Shown piece by piece: positions 1 to 6,028 of a DNA stretch of 8,197 nucleotides; the stretch's first letter is position 1, and every line of letters begins with the position of its first letter. Both the position numbers and the translations under genes were made by a program. The notes under the pieces are model-generated. The model was not told where the DNA came from. It made no database searches and saw only the letters and a program-made list of their open reading frames with translations. The stretch lies in assembly GCA_025464025.1 (NCBI GenBank), contig JAODBP010000034.1, positions 1 to 8,197 on the forward strand, written 5' to 3'. Origin of the DNA: Actinomycetes bacterium (GTDB lineage Bacteria > Actinomycetota > Acidimicrobiia > Acidimicrobiales > CADCSY01).

Positions 1-181
1 GGTAGGCCCGCAGCATCGTGTCCTGGACGGCGTCCTCGGCGGCCTCGTGCTGGCTCAGCCGGCGGAGGGCGTGGGCGTAGAGCGCGTTGTACTGCGTCCG
101 CACGATCGTGTCGAAGGCGCGCTCGTCCCCGGCCTGGTAGGCCCGGACCAGCAGCTTCTCGTCGATCTCGGTGAACGCCAT
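1..181 (-). CDS. RNA polymerase sigma factor, sigma-70/ECF-like (N-terminal part, 3' end outside window)
   Basis: Sixty codons are visible, starting at the ATG at 181-179 and running off the left edge. The peptide begins MAFTEIDEKLLVRAYQ and continues through AGDERAFDTIVR, then LYAHALRRLSQHEAAEDAVQDTMLRAY. This is the sigma-70 region 2 pattern: an acidic N-terminus, the helix with A-F-x-x-[IL]-V, then the A-E-D-x-x-Q-[DE]-x-[FM]-L-R-A motif of region 2.2, which contacts the beta' subunit of RNA polymerase. By family knowledge it would direct polymerase to a specific promoter set. The very short N-terminal extension suggests an ECF (group 4) factor. Region 4, needed to assign an ECF group, is missing, as is any anti-sigma gene. 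A weak purine-rich stretch (GGGA) about 6 bases upstream of the ATG could serve as ribosome binding site. Identification as a sigma factor is firm; the subclass is inferred. Confidence 0.88.
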   Translation of the reverse strand, partial: MAFTEIDEKLLVRAYQAGDERAFDTIVRTQYNALYAHALRRLSQHEAAEDAVQDTMLRAY

Positions 182-194
182 GGATGTCCCGTCT

Positions 195-207
195 CGGGGC
201 GGCCCCG
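195..207 (-). promoter_or_regulatory. Short GC hairpin in the sigma-factor leader
   Basis: CGGGG and CCCCG flank a three-base loop, a 5-bp all-GC stem, immediately upstream of the weak GGGA ribosome-binding candidate of the sigma-factor gene. If the transcript starts just downstream of the TAGCCT at 222-227, the hairpin lies in its leader and could affect initiation of translation. Stems this short arise by chance in GC-rich DNA, so function is not established. Confidence 0.25.
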
Positions 208-221
208 CAGGTGGCCTGCAA

Positions 222-227
222 AGGCTA
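222..227 (-). promoter_or_regulatory. Candidate -10 element for the sigma-factor gene
   Basis: On the minus strand this reads TAGCCT, fitting TANNNT and identical to the hexamer in front of the LpdA-like gene. A transcript from here would begin near 215 and carry a leader of about 34 bases before the ATG at 181. No -35 match is seen at 17 bp. The evidence is the single hexamer only. Confidence 0.3.
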
Positions 228-237
228 ACCGGCACGA

Positions 238-259
238 GAACCGCCGCCGGGGGCGGTTC
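238..259 (-). terminator. 8-bp inverted repeat downstream of the LpdA-like gene; possible U-tract-less terminator
   Basis: GAACCGCC (238-245) and GGCGGTTC (252-259) form a perfect 8-bp stem around a 6-base loop. It begins 24 bases past the TAG stop (284-286) of the upstream minus-strand flavoprotein gene and lies before the sigma-factor gene. No T-run follows on the minus strand, so it is not a classical intrinsic terminator; hairpin-only terminators have been proposed for actinobacteria. It also overlaps the -35 region of the candidate sigma-factor promoter and could instead be an operator. Confidence 0.4.
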
Positions 260-283
260 GTGACGGACTTCGTTGCTCGTCGC

Positions 284-1642
284 CTATTCGGCGGCGTCGG
301 CCAGGGCCTCGGCCAACGATGGGTGCACGAGGAGGCTCTCGACGATGTCGGTGACCTTGAGCCCGGCGGTCACGGCCAGGGCGAGGACCGAGATCAGCTC
401 GGCCGCGTTGCGGCCCACGATCGAACCGCCGAGGACGACACCGGTGTTCGGGTCGGAGAGGATCTTCACGAAGCCGCGGGGATCGCCCTCGATGAGCGCT
501 TTGGCCGAGGCCGAGAACGGCACCTTCGTCACCCGGATCTTCCGGCCCTCGGCGAAGGCGTCGGCCTCGGCCAGGCCGACGTCGGCGATCTCGGGCTCGG
601 TGAAGATGGCCGAGGCCGCCTTGTCGTAGTCGAGGTGGCGGTGGTCGCGGGTGTGGAGCCCCATCACGTGCTCGGCGATCTTGCGGCCCTGCATGGCGGC
701 GACCGAGGAGAGCGGGAGCTTCCCGGACACGTCGCCGGCGGCGTAGATGTGGGGCACGTTCGACTGGCAGTGGTGGTTGATCGGCACGTAGCCCCCGTCG
801 AGCTCGACGCCGGCCGCCTCGAGGCCGATCGACTCGGAGTTCGGGATGGCGCCGATGGCGAGGAGGGCGTGGCTGCCGGCGACCTGGCGGCCGTCGTCGC
901 AGCGGACGAGCACGCCGTCGTCGTCGCGGTCGATGCCGACGGCGCGGGCACCCTTCATGAGCACGACGCCGCGGTCGAGGAAGTTCTCCTCGAGGGCGGC
1001 GGCCACCTCGGCGTCCTTGGCCGGCAGCACCTGCTGGCGCGACACGATCAGCGTCACCTTCGAGCCGAAGCTCGAGAACATGTGGACGAACTCCACGCCG
1101 GTGACGCCCGAGCCGACGATGACCAGGTGGCTCGGCAGCTCCTTCGGCGGGTAGGCGTGCCGCGTCGTGAGGATGCGGTCGCCGTCGACCTCGGCCCACT
1201 CCGGGATGCGGGGGCGGCTGCCGGTCGAGACCAGCACGGCATCGGCCTCGATGCGCTCGGTGCCGTCGGCCGAGTCGGCCACGACCGTGTTCGGGCCGTC
1301 GAGCCGGCCGGTGCCACGGATGATGCGGACGCTCTGGCTCTCGAGCAGCCCGCAGATCGAGCGGTTGAGCCGGCCCTCGATGGCGGCGTTGCGGTCGCGC
1401 AGGGCCTCGAAGTCGAGCGTGGCCTCCATCGACGCCAGCCCCATGCCCGCGGCCCGCTTGGTGAGGGCCATGGCCCCACCCGTGGCGATCATGGCCTTCG
1501 ACGGGATGCAGTCCCACAGGTGGGCGGCGCCGCCGACGATGTCGCGCTCGATCACCGTCACCTCGGCACCGAGGCGGGCCGCGTGCGTGGCCGCCGTGTG
1601 CCCGGCCGGCCCACCACCGATGATCACGAAGCGCAGCGCCAC
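284..1642 (-). CDS. LpdA-like FAD-dependent NAD(P) oxidoreductase (pyridine nucleotide-disulfide oxidoreductase family)
   Basis: The 452-residue cytosolic flavoprotein starts at a GTG (1642-1640) directly before the first beta strand; the next methionine is at residue 51, so no other start is credible. GGGPAG (9-14) is the FAD-binding Rossmann turn, GSGVTG (177-182) the NAD(P) turn, AAGD in the IYAAGDVSG stretch the second FAD motif, followed by a C-terminal dimerisation domain. In the redox-active position the usual CxxxxC is AxxxxC: Ala40 replaces the first cysteine and Cys45 is kept, so no disulfide can form. His440 and Glu445 of the dihydrolipoamide-dehydrogenase HPxxxE pair are present. 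From memory the closest relative is mycobacterial LpdA (Rv3303c), an NAD(P)H:quinone-type reductase rather than a lipoamide dehydrogenase. Exact electron acceptor is unknown. The gene is monocistronic and divergent from the sugar dehydrogenase, with a leaderless-type promoter. Confidence 0.9.
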   Translation of the reverse strand: MALRFVIIGGGPAGHTAATHAARLGAEVTVIERDIVGGAAHLWDCIPSKAMIATGGAMALTKRAAGMGLASMEATLDFEALRDRNAAIEGRLNRSICGLLESQSVRIIRGTGRLDGPNTVVADSADGTERIEADAVLVSTGSRPRIPEWAEVDGDRILTTRHAYPPKELPSHLVIVGSGVTGVEFVHMFSSFGSKVTLIVSRQQVLPAKDAEVAAALEENFLDRGVVLMKGARAVGIDRDDDGVLVRCDDGRQVAGSHALLAIGAIPNSESIGLEAAGVELDGGYVPINHHCQSNVPHIYAAGDVSGKLPLSSVAAMQGRKIAEHVMGLHTRDHRHLDYDKAASAIFTEPEIADVGLAEADAFAEGRKIRVTKVPFSASAKALIEGDPRGFVKILSDPNTGVVLGGSIVGRNAAELISVLALAVTAGLKVTDIVESLLVHPSLAEALADAAE

Positions 1643-1648
1643 GGCGCA

Positions 1649-1654
1649 AGGCTA
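1649..1654 (-). promoter_or_regulatory. -10 element (TAGCCT) for the LpdA-like gene, leaderless layout
   Basis: The minus strand reads TAGCCT, six bases (TGCGCC), then the GTG start. With normal -10 to +1 spacing, transcription would begin at or within a base of the GTG, leaving no leader. No Shine-Dalgarno-like sequence is present. No -35 consensus is seen at 17 bp; actinobacterial promoters often lack one. Confidence 0.55.
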
Positions 1655-1668
1655 CCGACCGCCGTCGT

Positions 1669-1674
1669 TACCAT
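1669..1674 (+). promoter_or_regulatory. -10 element (TACCAT) for the UDP-sugar dehydrogenase gene, leaderless layout
   Basis: TACCAT is followed by six bases (CTGCCG) and the GTG start at 1681, the same spacing as on the opposite strand of this 38-bp gap. No ribosome binding site is visible, which favours a leaderless mRNA. The two divergent -10 hexamers are 14 bp apart, so polymerase could probably occupy only one promoter at a time. Confidence 0.55.
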
Positions 1675-1680
1675 CTGCCG

Positions 1681-2982
1681 GTGCCGTTCGACGACCTCCT
1701 CCGCCGCCTCACCGACCGCCAGGCGAAGGTCGCCGTCCTGGGCCAGGGCTACGTCGGCCTGCCCGTCGCCATGCGGGCGTCGACCGCCGGGTTCGACGTC
1801 GTCGGCTTCGACGTGGCCGAGGCCCGCGTCGCCTCGCTGCGGGCCGGCACGTCGTACGTGGAGGACATCCCCGACGCCGAGCTGGCCGCGGCCCTCGCGG
1901 CCGGCTACCTCCCGTCGACCGATCCGGCCGACCTCGCCGGGTTCGACATCGCCGTCATCACCGTGCCCACACCGCTGCGGGAGGGCGCGCCCGACCTCAC
2001 CTACGTCGAGTCGGCCGCCCGGCTCCTCGTACCGGCGCTCCGACCGGGCTGCCTCGTGATCCTCGAGTCGACGACCTACCCGGGCACCACCACCGAGCTG
2101 GTCGGACCGGTGCTCGAGGAGTCGGGCCTGCGTGTCGGGCCCGACATCGCCCTCGGCTACTCCCCCGAGCGGATCGATCCGGGCAACCAGCGCTGGACGC
2201 TGGTCAACACGCCGAAGGTCGTGTCCGGCGTCGACGACGACTCCCTCCGCGTCGTCGACGCGTTCTACGGATCGTTCGTGGAGAAGACCGTGCCGGTCGG
2301 CAGCACCGCGGAGGCCGAGCTGGTGAAGCTGCTCGAGAACACCTTCCGCCACGTGAACATCGCGCTGGTCAACGAGCTGGCGATGTTCGCCCGCGAGCTC
2401 GGCGTCGACATCTGGAGCGCCATCGACGCGGCGTCGACCAAGCCGTACGGCTTCATGCGGTTCACACCCGGGCCCGGCGTCGGCGGCCACTGCCTCCCGA
2501 TCGACCCGTCGTACCTCTCGTGGCAGGTGAAGCAGCGGCTCGGCCAGTCGTTCCGCTTCGTCGAGCTGGCCAACGACGTCAACGAGCACATGCCCGACCA
2601 CGTCGCCCAGCGGGTGATGGCCCTGCTCAACCGCGACCGCCGCCCGGTGAACGGCACGCGCGTCCTGCTCCTCGGCCTGGCCTACAAGGCCGGCACGTCC
2701 GACTTCCGCGAGTCGCCGTCGATCGCCGTCGCCGACCGCCTGGCCGCCCTCGGCGCCGACCTGCGGGCGTGCGACCCGCACCTGGCCGACGTGAACGTCG
2801 CCGACCTGCACGGGCTGCCCCTCGTGCCGTTCTCCGTCGAGGAGCTGGAGGCGGCCGAGCTGGTCGTCGTGCTCGTCGACCACCCGGAGTTCGATCCCGA
2901 CCTCATCGCGACCCACGCCCCGCTGGTCTTCGACACCAAGGCCGTGCTGCGCGGCCGCGCGTTCCGCGGCGAGCTGCTCTGA
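1681..2982 (+). CDS. Nucleotide sugar dehydrogenase, probable UDP-N-acetylglucosamine 6-dehydrogenase (WbpA-like)
   Basis: A 433-residue cytosolic enzyme of the UDP-glucose/GDP-mannose dehydrogenase family, full length. It would oxidise C6 of a UDP-hexose to the uronic acid in two NAD-dependent steps. The NAD-binding turn is GQGYVG (21-26), with ESTTYPGT (129-136) and YSPER (160-164) in the N-terminal domain, KLLEN (216-220) in the central helix domain, GVGGHCLPIDP with catalytic Cys271, and LGLAYK..DFRESPS (331-347) in the C-terminal UDP-binding domain. The wording of the YSPERIDPGN, NTFRHVNIALVNE and TKPYGF segments resembles WbpA (UDP-GlcNAc to UDP-GlcNAcA) more than the UDP-glucose enzyme Ugd; this is from memory, so the substrate is inferred. 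The start is GTG at 1681, placed by the promoter spacing and family length. It converges on the epimerase gene; together they could supply an acidic sugar for a surface glycan. Confidence 0.9.
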   Translation: MPFDDLLRRLTDRQAKVAVLGQGYVGLPVAMRASTAGFDVVGFDVAEARVASLRAGTSYVEDIPDAELAAALAAGYLPSTDPADLAGFDIAVITVPTPLREGAPDLTYVESAARLLVPALRPGCLVILESTTYPGTTTELVGPVLEESGLRVGPDIALGYSPERIDPGNQRWTLVNTPKVVSGVDDDSLRVVDAFYGSFVEKTVPVGSTAEAELVKLLENTFRHVNIALVNELAMFARELGVDIWSAIDAASTKPYGFMRFTPGPGVGGHCLPIDPSYLSWQVKQRLGQSFRFVELANDVNEHMPDHVAQRVMALLNRDRRPVNGTRVLLLGLAYKAGTSDFRESPSIAVADRLAALGADLRACDPHLADVNVADLHGLPLVPFSVEELEAAELVVVLVDHPEFDPDLIATHAPLVFDTKAVLRGRAFRGELL

Positions 2983-2995
2983 GCCTCAGGGCAGC
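2973..2995. terminator. Hairpin spanning both convergent stop codons; candidate bidirectional terminator
   Basis: GCTGCTCTGA (2973-2982) pairs with TCAGGGCAGC (2986-2995): nine Watson-Crick pairs and one G-T wobble, with a GCC loop (2983-2985). The TGA of the dehydrogenase (2980-2982) lies opposite the TGA of the epimerase (2986-2988 on the minus strand), and the loop is the whole intergenic spacer. No T-run follows in either direction, so this would be a U-tract-less terminator. On the minus-strand RNA the wobble becomes an A-C mismatch, so the fold is weaker that way. Confidence 0.5.
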
Positions 2996-3921
2996 AGGCC
3001 CAGCTCCCGCCACCAGGCGACGTAGCGGCGGATGCCCGACGTCAGCGGCACCTGGGGCTGGTACCCGAGCAGGGCGCGCGCCTTGCTGATGTCGGCGACG
3101 TAGCGGGTGACCTCGCCGACCCGGGCATCCCCGTACGTGACGTCGGCGGTCCGGTCGAGGGCCAGCTCGAGCAGGTTCACCAGATCGAGGAGCGTGCTCC
3201 CCTGGCCGTAGGCGACGTTGACCGTCTCGGTCCGGATCTTGCCGGCCGTGATGGCGTCGATGCCGGCGACCACGCCGCGCACGCAGTCGTCGACGTAGGT
3301 GAAGTCGAGCATCTTCCCAGGGCCGAAGACCCGGATCGGCTCGCCGGCGGCGATGCGCTTCAGGAACAGCGGGATGACCCGTTCCATGCGGGCCTCGTCG
3401 TTGTCGTAGCGGCCGTAGACGTTGCTGAACCGGAACACCAGGACCGGCAGCTCGTAGCACCGGGCGTAGGAGTAGAAGAGCGCCTCGCCGGCCAGCTTGC
3501 TCGCCGAGTACGGGCTCTCGGCCACGACGAAGTCGGCCATGCCCTCCTCGGTGACGTGGCGGTGGATGTCGCCGTAGACCTCGCGGCTCGAGCCGAACAC
3601 GACGGGGCTCCCGGTGGCCCGGGCCACCTCGAGCGCGGCCGAGGCCATCTGGATGTTCTCGAGCGCCTTGCCAGGCTCGAGCACGAGCTCGTGGACCTTC
3701 GCGTAGGCCGCGAGGTGCACGATGCAGTCGGGCTTCCACGGCGGCGACCAGCTCCCGGGCCGGGCCGAGAGCTCGACCAGGTCGACGATCTCGGTGGGGA
3801 CCTCGGACGTCCACGTGTTGGGCCGCCGGTCGATGCCGTGCACCTCGTCGCCGCGGGCCAGGAGCGCCAGGGCGAGGTTGGTGCCGATCTGGCCCGAGGA
3901 CCCGGTGATGAGGACGCGCAC
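2986..3921 (-). CDS. NAD-dependent epimerase/dehydratase, extended SDR family (nucleotide sugar)
   Basis: A 311-residue cytosolic enzyme. GSSGQIG (7-13) is the glycine-rich NAD turn of extended SDRs; Asp31 after the second strand suggests NAD over NADP. The catalytic set is complete: SSREVYG (111-117, with Ser112), and YSASK with Tyr138 and Lys142. FRFSNVYG (163-170) and the segment LDFTYVDDCVRG (205-216) are typical of sugar-nucleotide epimerases and dehydratases of the GalE group. The exact reaction (4-epimerisation of UDP-glucose, UDP-GlcNAc or a uronate, or a 4,6-dehydration) cannot be assigned from these motifs. The start is GTG (3921-3919), immediately before the first beta strand. It lies 35 bp downstream of the protease gene but has its own -10-like element, and it ends 3 bp from the convergent UDP-sugar dehydrogenase, a plausible pathway partner. 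Confidence 0.88.
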   Translation of the reverse strand: MRVLITGSSGQIGTNLALALLARGDEVHGIDRRPNTWTSEVPTEIVDLVELSARPGSWSPPWKPDCIVHLAAYAKVHELVLEPGKALENIQMASAALEVARATGSPVVFGSSREVYGDIHRHVTEEGMADFVVAESPYSASKLAGEALFYSYARCYELPVLVFRFSNVYGRYDNDEARMERVIPLFLKRIAAGEPIRVFGPGKMLDFTYVDDCVRGVVAGIDAITAGKIRTETVNVAYGQGSTLLDLVNLLELALDRTADVTYGDARVGEVTRYVADISKARALLGYQPQVPLTSGIRRYVAWWRELGLLP

Positions 3922-3927
3922 GACCGC

Positions 3928-3933
3928 AGCCTA
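3928..3933 (-). promoter_or_regulatory. -10 element (TAGGCT) for the epimerase gene, leaderless layout
   Basis: The minus strand reads TAGGCT, six bases (GCGGTC), then the GTG start, matching the layout of the 1649 and 1669 elements. A TTGACC lies at 3955-3960, overlapping the protease stop codon, but 21 bp away from the hexamer, longer than the usual 16-18, so it may be coincidental. The element suggests the epimerase can be transcribed independently of the protease. Confidence 0.5.
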
Positions 3934-3936
3934 CGA

Positions 3937-3951
3937 GGGGCGCCGCGCCCC
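3937..3951 (-). terminator. 6-bp GC hairpin after the protease stop codon
   Basis: GGGGCG (3937-3942) and CGCCCC (3946-3951) form a perfect all-GC stem with a CCG loop, five bases past the protease TGA on the minus strand. No T-run follows. It could terminate or attenuate protease transcription before the epimerase gene. A 6-bp GC stem can also arise by chance in this composition. Confidence 0.35.
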
Positions 3952-3956
3952 GGCGG

Positions 3957-5984
3957 TCAACCTGGCAGCAGCGCGGCCACGGTCGCCACCGCCACGGCCG
4001 TGACCGAAGCCTCGCCGCCGACGATGACGAGCTGGGTGAGCCCGCCCGTGCCCTGGATCCACGACGTGACGGCGGGGGTGCTGGCGCTCTTGCCGTCGAC
4101 GAGCAGCAGCACGGCGCCCTGAGCGGCCGCCGCCGGTCCGGCGGCCAGGGCATCGGGCCAGTCGACACCGGTGGCCAGCCACGTGCGCTTGGCGTTGGCA
4201 CCGGTCGCCGCCGCCACCGCCGCCACCAGCTTCGAGGTCTCGTACCGGTTGGCGCCGGCCAGCCGCGTCACGGCCCTGGTGCCGACCCGCAACGACGCCA
4301 GCACGGCATCGCTGACCATCGACGCGTCCCCGATCACCGTCACGTTGGTCACGCCGAGGGCGGTCAGCGCCTGGCTGGTGGTCGCCGGCACGGTCGTCTT
4401 GTCGACGAGGAGGATCGGCGCCTTCGTCAGCGCGGCGAGGCCCGACACGGCCACCGCCGAGGGCCAGTCGGTGGCCTGCACGACGTACGCGCTCGTGCTG
4501 CCGAGCTCCTGGGCGATGAGCCGCGCCGTGTCGTAGCGGGTCGCGCCGGCCAGCCGGCGCACGTCGCTGATGCCGAGGCCCTGGAGGGCGGTGGCCACGG
4601 CCGGCGACAGGGCGCTGCTGCCCCCCGCCAGCCAGACGGTCGTGGCCCCGAGTCGGCGGATCTCGGCGCTCACCGCCGGGTCGAGGGCGGTCGAGCCGGT
4701 GAGCAGCACCGGCGCCGAGAACCGGCCGGCCAGCGGCGCGGCACCGAGGGCGTCGGCGTACGAGTCGGCCCGGGCCAGCACGACCGTGTCGGCCGCGGCG
4801 TGGGCCTTCTTCGACAGGGCGACGGCGGTGGCGATCCGGTTGGCGCCGGCCACCCGCTCGGGCACGACCTTGGTGCTGAACGTGACGGCGAGGGCGTCGA
4901 GCAGGGCGGCGGCGTCGACCCGGCCGTGGGCGGCGGGCCCGTTCAGCAGCGGGACCGACGTGTCGTACAGCGCCTGCTCGATGGCGGCCGGGGGTGCCGT
5001 CGGGAAGGCCGACAGGGCGAGGCCGATGATGCCGGCGACGGCGGGCGCGGCGAACGAGGTGCCGCACTCGTCGTCGTAGGTGCCGCCCGGTGCCGTCGTC
5101 CGCACGCAGCCCGGCGCGGTGAGGTCGGCCCACGGGCCCCGGAACGTCCAGGTGTAGGCGGCATCGGACTCGTTGGTGGCGGCCACGCCGATCACGCCGT
5201 CGGTGGCCGCCGGGTACTGCGGCACCGTGAGGTCCTGGACCACCTTGGTCTGGTTGCCGGCGGCGGCGACGACGATGACGCCGGCGGCCCGGGCCTGGGC
5301 GATGGCGACGTCGAGCGTGGTCGACGTCTTGTCGCCGGCCAGGGAGAGGTTGATCACGTCGGCGCCGTGGGTCGTGGCCCACTGGATGCCGGAGGCGACC
5401 GAGGCGCTGGTGCCCGAGCCGTTGGCGCCGAGGGAGCGGACCGGGAGGATCTTGCAGCCCCAGCAGTAGCCGGCGATGCCCTGGGCGTTGTTGCCCCGCC
5501 CGGCGATCACGCCCGCGACGCCGGTGCCGTGGCCGGCCGGGTCGCCGGTCTTCCCGTCGTTGATGAAGTCGGCGCCGCTGAGGACGGCGCCGGCCAGGTC
5601 CGGGTGGGTGGCATCGACGCCGGTGTCGACCACCGCCACGATGGCCGAGGCGTCCCCGGTCGTGCGGCTCCACGCCTCGGGCGCCCGGGTCTTGGCCAGG
5701 CCCCACTGCTTGCCGAACTCGGGGTCGTTCGGCGTCACCTGCGCGGTGGCGTGCATCGGCACGTCGACCTCGGCCCACGCCACGCCGGGCTGGTCCTGGG
5801 CCGCGGCCACGGCCGACGCCGCGGTGGCGGCCGGCACCTCCTGCACCACGAAGGAGCCGTCGGGGTGGCCGATGATGATGTCGGTGGTGCCGCCGGCCGA
5901 GGCCGGAGCGGCGATGGTCAGGACGCCCAGCGCCGCGACGATGAGAGCGAGCAGTCGGCGACGCACTTGTGCATCATCGACCAT
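3957..5984 (-). CDS. Secreted subtilisin-like (S8) serine protease with three cell-wall-binding type 2 repeats
   Basis: A 675-residue exported protein from the ATG at 5984. An Arg-rich n-region, hydrophobic core and PASA cleavage site (about residue 30) form a signal peptide. A short propeptide-like segment follows, then the subtilase domain (about 85-365) with the complete catalytic set: Asp120 (VVDTGVD), His152 (GHGTG), oxyanion Asn244 (AAAGN) and Ser310 (GTSFAAP). CWGC (Cys174/177) and Cys293/307 may form disulfides. Residues about 376-670 are three tandem CW_binding_2 (PF04122) repeats, each opening with a [VL]AGA[NT]R[YI] motif; this module tethers clostridial proteins to wall polymers. 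Likely role: wall-anchored protein processing or degradation. Start is uncertain: an in-frame GTG at 5996 gives 679 residues and a GTG at 5966 also leaves a good signal peptide; none has a ribosome binding site. It is divergent from the FkbM gene. Confidence 0.92.
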   Translation of the reverse strand: MVDDAQVRRRLLALIVAALGVLTIAAPASAGGTTDIIIGHPDGSFVVQEVPAATAASAVAAAQDQPGVAWAEVDVPMHATAQVTPNDPEFGKQWGLAKTRAPEAWSRTTGDASAIVAVVDTGVDATHPDLAGAVLSGADFINDGKTGDPAGHGTGVAGVIAGRGNNAQGIAGYCWGCKILPVRSLGANGSGTSASVASGIQWATTHGADVINLSLAGDKTSTTLDVAIAQARAAGVIVVAAAGNQTKVVQDLTVPQYPAATDGVIGVAATNESDAAYTWTFRGPWADLTAPGCVRTTAPGGTYDDECGTSFAAPAVAGIIGLALSAFPTAPPAAIEQALYDTSVPLLNGPAAHGRVDAAALLDALAVTFSTKVVPERVAGANRIATAVALSKKAHAAADTVVLARADSYADALGAAPLAGRFSAPVLLTGSTALDPAVSAEIRRLGATTVWLAGGSSALSPAVATALQGLGISDVRRLAGATRYDTARLIAQELGSTSAYVVQATDWPSAVAVSGLAALTKAPILLVDKTTVPATTSQALTALGVTNVTVIGDASMVSDAVLASLRVGTRAVTRLAGANRYETSKLVAAVAAATGANAKRTWLATGVDWPDALAAGPAAAAQGAVLLLVDGKSASTPAVTSWIQGTGGLTQLVIVGGEASVTAVAVATVAALLPG
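3990..4856 (-). repeat. Three tandem cell-wall-binding type 2 repeats within the protease gene
   Basis: The repeats lie at roughly 4581-4856, 4287-4559 and 3990-4265 (first to third in the protein), about 90 codons each. Their opening motifs read VAGANRIATAVALS, LAGATRYDTARLIA and LAGANRYETSKLVA. A 17-bp block is identical at 4245-4261 and 4836-4852 (repeats three and one). Repeats one and three keep the Gly-Gly near their ends (LAGGSS, IVGGEAS); repeat two has IGDAS instead. The boundaries are by eye. Confidence 0.85.
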
Positions 5985-6013
5985 GGGCGGCGCCACTGGA
6001 GCGCGGATCGCCT

Positions 6014-6021
6014 CATAATCT
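6014..6021 (+). promoter_or_regulatory. -10 element region (CATAATCT) between the protease and FkbM genes
   Basis: Two overlapping -10-like hexamers, CATAAT (6014-6019) and TAATCT (6016-6021), lie 9 and 7 bases before the ATG at 6029, again the leaderless layout with no ribosome binding site. It is the only AT-rich patch in the gap. The reverse strand reads GATTAT (6020-6015), which could be the -10 of the divergent protease gene, with transcription starting near 6008. Confidence 0.5.
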
Positions 6022-6028
6022 CCTCACG

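Noticed and set aside
47..2059. 670-codon plus-strand open frame running antisense to the LpdA-like gene and into the dehydrogenase gene
   Set aside because: It is the mirror of real coding sequence in very GC-rich DNA: low complexity rich in Gly, Asp, Val, His and Arg, no domain motif, and it crosses two well-supported genes.
3955..3960. TTGACC as a true -35 box for the epimerase
   Set aside because: The 21-bp spacer to TAGGCT is too long for standard sigma-70 spacing, and the other promoters here show no -35; it is noted but not counted as a feature.
3931..5778. Long minus-strand frame overlapping the protease gene (615 codons), and similar long frames at 1167-3089, 1624-2916, 2903-4201, 4800-6032 and 6708-7928
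   Set aside because: All are Arg/Pro/Gly-rich out-of-frame readings of genes with clear catalytic motifs; none has a promoter or recognisable domain.
5969..6028. Possible 20-residue N-terminal extension of the FkbM protein from ATG 5969
   Set aside because: It would overlap the signal-peptide codons of the divergent protease and cross the -10 region; ATG 6029 fits the promoter spacing.
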